Assembly: GCA_019096065.1 (NCBI GenBank)
Contig: JAGUCH010000002.1
Span: forward strand, 12,970,501 to 13,034,500
Source: Paracyclopina nana
Taxonomy: Eukaryota; Arthropoda; Copepoda; Cyclopoida; Cyclopettidae
Reading direction: 5' to 3'
DNA length: 64,000 nt
Part shown: positions 58,621-64,000 of the stretch, in pieces
Position numbering within the stretch: position 1 is the first letter of the stretch
How the letters are laid out: each line of letters begins with the position of its first letter
Program-made: the position numbers and the translations under genes
Notes under the pieces: generated by a model
What the model was told of the DNA's origin: nothing
Database searches by the model: none
What the model saw: the letters and a program-made list of their open reading frames with translations, nothing else

Positions 58621-60195
58621 ATGATGGAAATTGACGGATTTCTTTTAGAATTGACTGCAAAAAACTCCTTTCCCGAAATGGGATTGGGACTATTGCAAAT
58701 TGCTCAGCTCTATGCGCAAAATGTGGACCTGATCTATGTGGCAACTTATGATCTGTTGGACACGCTGAAGGAAAGACATGTCATCGCTCCAATTCCCAAA
58801 GGACCCAGGCCCAAAAAGAAGGTCGTGCCGACGAAACTCAAGAAAAAAGCAGACGACTTTGAACTTGTTGACTTAAATATTGCTCGACACGGAATCGATT
58901 TGACGCCTTCTAATCACATCATGAAGAATATTCCAAGAAGAGCAATTCCGCCTGAATTTTCAGCCAACGATTCGGTACTTCTGTATGAAAAAAGTCACGA
59001 GTTTATGGGTCCGAAATCATCTTTTCGCCTCAACAATACAATGCAAGCGTCAATCGATTCGGTAGAAAAAGTCTGCATTATTGCAGAACCTGATTATTCA
59101 AGAGAAGACTTCCCCAGCCACTTTTTCCACAATGGGTCACATTTTTTGTGTCCACCCGAATCTTTCTACCATGAAGACAGGGAGAATTCGAGCAGGACTG
59201 AGAATAGCTTTAATTGCTCAACAGAAGACACTGGGTTTGCATCCTTGCTAAACACTCCGGTCTCCATTTATCAATATTTGCCTTTAGTTGAAGAACCCAA
59301 CAACAACCATCAAACTGTTAACAATAATTATCAAAGTGGCCGGCAAGTGAAGCACCCAATCGCCAAGATGAACAGTTCATCAGCCAGTGAATTGATGTTG
59401 GACGAGAGCACTTGCAGCTTTCAAATTGACATGCATTTGGAATTAAATCAGACCGCGGAGAATACTGACCAAATTACTGCTGAAACTAACAAGAGTTTTA
59501 GTGGTGGTTCTCAAGATAGTGGAATTTTCTCTCAAGCACAATCTCAAAGGGGGACTCTCCAACGAAAGCCACAATCTGAAAAAAACACTGAGTCGACTTC
59601 AAATGGCACCAAGGAGATCAAGCTTGATCTGAGCCTAAATTCGTTGGAAGCTTCCGTTTCTGTGAAAACTTCAGTCAAAAAGAGAGGCAATTTTTTCAAG
59701 CCGAAGACTCCCAAAGCCAAGAGGAGAATGCCTAGGGAAGCCGAGAAACGAAGAAAGAAGAAAAGCTTCATGTGGGATCCTGAAACGCTATTGAGCAGAA
59801 TGGCGACGCAAGAAGACAGTGAGTCAGAAATCATCGATGTAGGCTACGAAAGCATTATGAATTTCGATGATGACATTTCCCCACATACAACAAGAAGCGG
59901 TGTAAGTGATGTTGATCCAATCGAGGAAAAAGTGCGATTTCCTCACAAATCGGTGTTTGACGTTCAACATTACAAAAAGGAAATTTTATCTTGGTTCAGC
60001 GGGGAGAAGAGTGACGAGCTGTTGGATTTTTCTCATCTCAACGATCACAGCAAGCAATTCTTCTATGACCACAAGGATGTCGCTAGGCTGTTTCTTTCCA
60101 CTCTTCACTTGGCTAATGAAGGCGTCATTTGCGTCCAAGAAACCGTCGCAAACAGTTTTTCTATTCGCAAAAGTGCGGAACATATCGATGCGTAG
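58621..60195 (+). CDS. NCAPH2: Condensin II kleisin subunit H2
   Basis: An intronless frame of 524 residues from the first ATG. The N-terminal helical part (GLGLLQIAQLYAQNVDLIYVATYDLLDTLK, about 21-50) aligns with the kleisin segment of human NCAPH2 ([32 protein letters not shown]), and DFELVDL with its EFLSLDD. A serine- and charge-rich linker follows, then the C-terminal winged helix FDVQHYKKEILSWF...VARLFLSTLHLANEGVICVQE (about 446-505), matching the family's FDIHTYGDQL...SLQLANDYTVEI. NCAPH2 bridges the SMC2/SMC4 heads and the HEAT subunits of condensin II, which compacts mitotic chromosomes. The frame is open upstream to an acceptor-like site at 58580 (LDDLAEFALKNGK). The expected N-terminal MEDVEARF...DLTKNW region is missing, so the true start is probably in an upstream exon. 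Confidence 0.82.
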   Translation: MMEIDGFLLELTAKNSFPEMGLGLLQIAQLYAQNVDLIYVATYDLLDTLKERHVIAPIPKGPRPKKKVVPTKLKKKADDFELVDLNIARHGIDLTPSNHIMKNIPRRAIPPEFSANDSVLLYEKSHEFMGPKSSFRLNNTMQASIDSVEKVCIIAEPDYSREDFPSHFFHNGSHFLCPPESFYHEDRENSSRTENSFNCSTEDTGFASLLNTPVSIYQYLPLVEEPNNNHQTVNNNYQSGRQVKHPIAKMNSSSASELMLDESTCSFQIDMHLELNQTAENTDQITAETNKSFSGGSQDSGIFSQAQSQRGTLQRKPQSEKNTESTSNGTKEIKLDLSLNSLEASVSVKTSVKKRGNFFKPKTPKAKRRMPREAEKRRKKKSFMWDPETLLSRMATQEDSESEIIDVGYESIMNFDDDISPHTTRSGVSDVDPIEEKVRFPHKSVFDVQHYKKEILSWFSGEKSDELLDFSHLNDHSKQFFYDHKDVARLFLSTLHLANEGVICVQETVANSFSIRKSAEHIDA

Positions 60196-62218
60196 TCAGT
60201 AATTATTATGTACCTTGCTTATATAGTTATCCTCTAATAAGTCACGTTAGTGGCAAATAGTCCTATTCATAAAGTGTATGCTAACGAATCAGAATCTTTT
60301 TGAATTTTGCTTATTCTCCAAGTGAAATCGCCTAAAATCAAGCATTTTTTCAAAGGAAGTGTATTTTAATCAATATGAAAGGAAGAGTATTTTAATTAAT
60401 AATTGGATTAAATTCCTCATCCTTTCATGAATTGCCTTATTTTTTGTTTGATCTGAGGCAAAGTTTGTCAATTTGTCCGATCAATGGGTTATATCTTCAT
60501 TTAAACTGAATGCACGATCTTTTGAATTTGTGAGCTGATGCCGACATATTCAGTCAAAACAGCACTAAAAGCCAAAATTAGCCCTAGAAAACTTCTGCGC
60601 AATAATCAAATACTTCCTCATGCGCGAATTGTGTATCAAAATTAGGACCTGATTAATGATTAACGAATGAATTAATCCAATATTAATGAAAAGGTTTTGG
60701 CTAAGCAAGCAGCTCTTCGCTAATGCAATTAAACTGCGTCTCACAAAACTTTAAAGCTGAAAAAAGCTTATTCAAAGTAACAAACAAGACTGAAAACTTT
60801 AAGCCATGAACGCGCTCGCCAAAGCTAAAAAAAAATTCAGATACCAACTTAGAAAACTTCACCAAGCAACTTGAAACTTTTAGTTTAATGATAAGAAGTT
60901 TCACAAAGATTATGGTTATTTTGAAGTTAGCCTCTTTACCCAAATAGCTTCAATTTGTGGACTACTAGATAATCATATGCAGCTTTGCATTCCTTTAAGA
61001 AATGTTACCTAATTTTTGCATCAGAACAAAATAACTTACAGATGAGCAATGAAATACCTTAATGTTTGAAGTTGTAGGCAACAAAAGTTTCAAATTTTCA
61101 AAAATATTTTCACAGATTCAGTTCCTCCTCACTCATGAGCTTTCCAACGCTATCCTCACTTTTTTGTTGGACTCGCCGTTTTAATGGAGTGGGGAGTGAG
61201 CTGATGAGTTGACTTACAGATATGAATGTAAGAATGAGCTGCAGGTTTAAATAATTGGACTGTCCCCTCTATTTAAAAAGTTATTGCGAGTGTAGTTTTC
61301 AGTCCTGTTTTAATTACCTCCCCCACAGAGGCAAGGTCACAATTAGGTCGCAAACCTAACCTCAAAGAATTCGACCACCCCAACATGTATATATTTTCTG
61401 AAAGGTTTTTCATGGGGCTTTTCAGGGGTGCAAATGCCTAAATCGATTTCCGGCGCACATCACTACACAAGAATTTGAAAAAATTCTGCTAGCTCATTTT
61501 GGTGCACACCTCTATTTTGTGTAGCACTACCTCTTTTTAGCTACCTTGTATAGCGCGATGTTCAGCTATTGTCTCATTACTAAAATGCTAAGAATAGCTC
61601 AATATAGTTTTGTCCGCCATTGCATTAAGAAGCCATTTTCTTAGACTTTGGCCAAAAGGCCTTTATTAGACTCATAGTGCAAAAGCAAGAGCTGCTCGCA
61701 GCCGCCGCTGCCGCCGCATCCGTCTTCTATCGGCCTCAACCTCGGGATCTATCCTGGCCAAATAGCTCCCTTGAATTCGGCCCTTTCTTGCATTGTCATC
61801 GTCTTCGGCGCCGGCCTCGACCTCGGCCTCGACCTCATCCTCGTCCTTGGCCTCGGCCTCGTCTCTGACCTCGACCTCGACCTCAGGCAAGATAGTATTT
61901 AGCAGGTCATTATCACATTTTTTAAAGAAAAATATTCAATTTGGACCCACCCAAAAAATTTGAAACTAAAGAAAAAATTACTTCAATGATGCTTAGCTAC
62001 AATCCTCTGTTTATGAGCTGCTTATTTTGGTATTAAGTAGATGCCATCACTCGACTATACTTTTTTGCAACATTTAGCAACTTGATTCACTATGCATAAA
62101 GTGAATTTTTGCCTAAAAATTACTTGGTCCCCTAGAACCTTCTTTTTTAGAGGGGTCATAGAAGTAATATTTTTGAAAATAACTTACAGCTGAGGCAAGA
62201 GCTGTTTTTTTAATCTTA
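60196..62218. other. Intergenic region downstream of NCAPH2
   Basis: AT-rich sequence without recognised genes. At 61800-61890 a six-base periodic GGCCTC/GACCTC tract gives an acidic VEVEAEVE-type open frame on the minus strand, which I treat as repeat. Confidence 0.5.
61805..61888. repeat. Hexanucleotide-like GACCTC/GGCCTC repeat
   Basis: About 14 imperfect six-base units (GACCTC, GGCCTC and variants). The tract is GC-rich in an otherwise AT-rich region. Confidence 0.7.
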
Positions 62219-62668
62219 AGCAAATCATTCACAGAATTTTCTATAAACACTCTAGTGGCACTGAGAGCTTTTCAAAAAATCTTATGGACCATCTTGAGGG
62301 GCTATCCCTAGATAGTCACCATGCCAAAGGGTTTTGACCTTGGGCCCCTTGGCCTTGGAGGGAAGATATTAGCAAATCATTCACAGAATTTTCTATAAAC
62401 ACTCTAGTGGCACTGAGAGCTTTTCAAAAAATCTTATGGACCATCTTGAGGGGCTATCCCTAGATAGTCACCATGCCAAAGGGTTTTGACCTTGGGCCCC
62501 TTGGCCTTGGAGGGAAGATATTAGCAAATCATTCACAGAATTTTCTATAAACACTCTAGTGGCACTGAGAGCTTTTCGAAAAATCTTATGGACCATCTTG
62601 AGGGGCTATCCCTAGATAGTCACCATGCCAAAGGGTTTTGACCTTGGGCCCCTTGGAGGGAAGATATT
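62219..62668. repeat. 152-bp tandem repeat, three copies
   Basis: Copies start at 62219, 62371 and 62523 with AGCAAATCATTCACAGAATT and are almost identical. The third lacks the final GGCCTTGG. They abut, and probably belong to, the left arm of the inverted-repeat element at 62672-63815. Confidence 0.92.
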
Positions 62669-62671
62669 GGC

Positions 62672-63815
62672 CCTCAAAGTTTACAAAAATTCTTATGTAT
62701 TAAAACTTTGGACCCCTCTCACAGCCATATGAAGCAACTTTAATCCACCCATTTTTAGGCCAAGGGTGTCTTTGAAAACGGGATAAAAGTTGTTGTCATG
62801 CATGCCCACTGTGCTCCAAGGGGCAAAATGCAAATTGTAGCAGTTAACTTTGGAGCAAAATTGAGGGAACTTCCCCCGGATGAATTTTGCTCATTTTTTG
62901 CACCGAGTAAGCCAAAAAAGAGTACTTTCAAACGAAAAAATAAAAAAATGGTCTGTTTTTGTTTGAAGCCAGATATTGTCCGTCAAAGTTTTGCTAATTT
63001 TAGCCAATATAAGTTTGTTAAGTAGTCTTGCAATTCATGACCTAAAAAAAATTATCATAATTATAATATGTTGTGAGCAATATTTTTTATGGTCATTTTT
63101 TGTTTGGGCAGCTTCTGGGAGTACTTCTTTAAGGAACATTTTTAGATTTATGGAAAAAATGGTTTAATTATAAAAACCTTAGTTTCTTAGTGATAAACTG
63201 TAAATGCATGAACAGTAAATGCATGAACTGAAAATGAAATTTTACTATAGATATGGGGTATAAAGAGCAAATTTTGTTATTGTCATCCTTAGGTAATCTC
63301 AATTTTAGGGGCAGTTCTTTCACAAAAACTAATTCAATAGCTTTAAAAGTACACCCAAAAAATGATCCAACACTATCATGACAAAAATAAAAGTTGTTGA
63401 ATATTTCATATATTTAAATTAAAATTTAATTTTTAGCTCATTATCTTTAAGTTCATTTAACAAATCTATAAGTTTGAGAAACACTGATGTATGTTTATTA
63501 TGAAAGCATTCTAGAAATTAATCAACCATCGTTTAAGTAAAAATAAAAGTTGCTTGCCACAGCCAATAATTATAATAAATTTTCATTTTCAGAGGTGTAA
63601 AATGAATCATGTAACATACAAACTTAATTCTTGGAACTAGCACCGATTTTTCAAAAAATCATAAAACTTTTAATAAGGTAGTACCCCCACGACGACAGCT
63701 TTAATCCCATTTCCAAAGACACCCTTAGGGGGCCTAACAATGGCCTATAAATGGGTAGTTAAAAGTTGCTTCACATGGCTGTGAGAGGGGTCCAAAGTTT
63801 TACTACATAAGAATT
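62672..63815. mobile_element. Foldback element with about 130-bp inverted arms
   Basis: The left arm (about 62672-62800) contains TTTGGACCCCTCTCACAGCC and CAAGGGTGTCTTTGAAAACG. The right arm (about 63695-63815) contains the reverse complements CCAAAGACACCC and GGCTGTGAGAGGGGTCCAAA in mirrored order. A weaker match continues outward: CATGGTGACTATTTAGATGGTC on the right corresponds to the inverse of the CCATCTTGAGG...TAGTCACCATG part of the 152-bp units on the left. The 0.9-kb interior is AT-rich with no transposase frame. The outer ends are not defined, partly because the window ends. Confidence 0.75.
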
Positions 63816-64000
63816 TCCCTTTGTCATGGTGACTATTTAGATGGTCAATTTGGGGTGTTCATCTATGCCTCGTTTCCTTAAAATCTTATGACAGCCTTAA
63901 ATGAAATGCCTAAGTTTTCGTACTTCTGATTAATCATAACACTTCAAACTCATGTGACCATAAGAGGTGGGAAAAGTGGTTTACTTAAAGCTATCAAAAG
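63816..64000. other. Window end, no gene seen
   Basis: The outer part of the right foldback arm grades into AT-rich sequence cut by the window end. Confidence 0.4.

Noticed and set aside
61672..61890. Acidic 72-residue minus-strand protein (VEVEVRDEAEAKDEDE)
   Set aside because: Translation of a hexanucleotide-type GACCTC repeat, isolated and without splice or polyadenylation context.

Overview
The window is nuclear DNA of an invertebrate animal, probably an arthropod (a crustacean would fit, but I cannot name the species). Genes are split by GT-AG introns, many only 55-300 bp, with AATAAA signals close behind several stop codons. The proteins are animal families: a BMP-class Smad, Aurora B, a NEK6/7 kinase, endophilin B, an Rh ammonium channel, POMT2, a BAR/C1/RhoGAP protein, a condensin II kleisin and IQUB. 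I rebuilt the splicing by hand. For most genes the exon lengths sum to a multiple of three and the joined proteins align with known families.

Layout. Bases 1-1690 are an 18-bp minisatellite. Bases 1764-16117 are about 80 tandem copies of a 180-bp satellite with higher-order variant patterns, one MITE near its left edge and an indel-rich patch near 8.6-10.3 kb. After small MITEs, IQUB (minus strand, 17955-19712) faces the satellite and appears to lack its C-terminal half here. Bases 19866-27108 are a nest of palindromic elements: an old inverted-repeat element split by two foldback transposons (A and B) filled with GGCACACAAT minisatellite, one carrying a further foldback MITE, plus a hAT-type MITE in the outer right arm.

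From 28 to 60 kb the window is gene-dense: a KCNE-like membrane protein (+), Aurora B (+), endophilin B without a visible SH3 domain (-), Rh ammonium channel (-), POMT2 (-), NEK6/7 kinase (+), ARHGAP29/45-like RhoGAP (-), BMP Smad (-), a BTB/AT-hook/double-SAND nuclear protein (-), and the condensin II subunit NCAPH2 (+), which is divergent from the BTB-SAND gene. From 60 kb to the end there are only repeats, including a 152-bp tandem array in one arm of a roughly 1.1-kb inverted repeat.

The genes do not form a pathway or operon. Three act in cell division (Aurora B, NEK6/7, NCAPH2), but their proximity may be chance. The observations most worth checking are the BTB/AT-hook/SAND/SAND architecture, the open frame after the NEK stop codon, the nested foldback transposons, the IQUB/satellite boundary, the invertebrate KCNE-like gene and the SH3-less endophilin.
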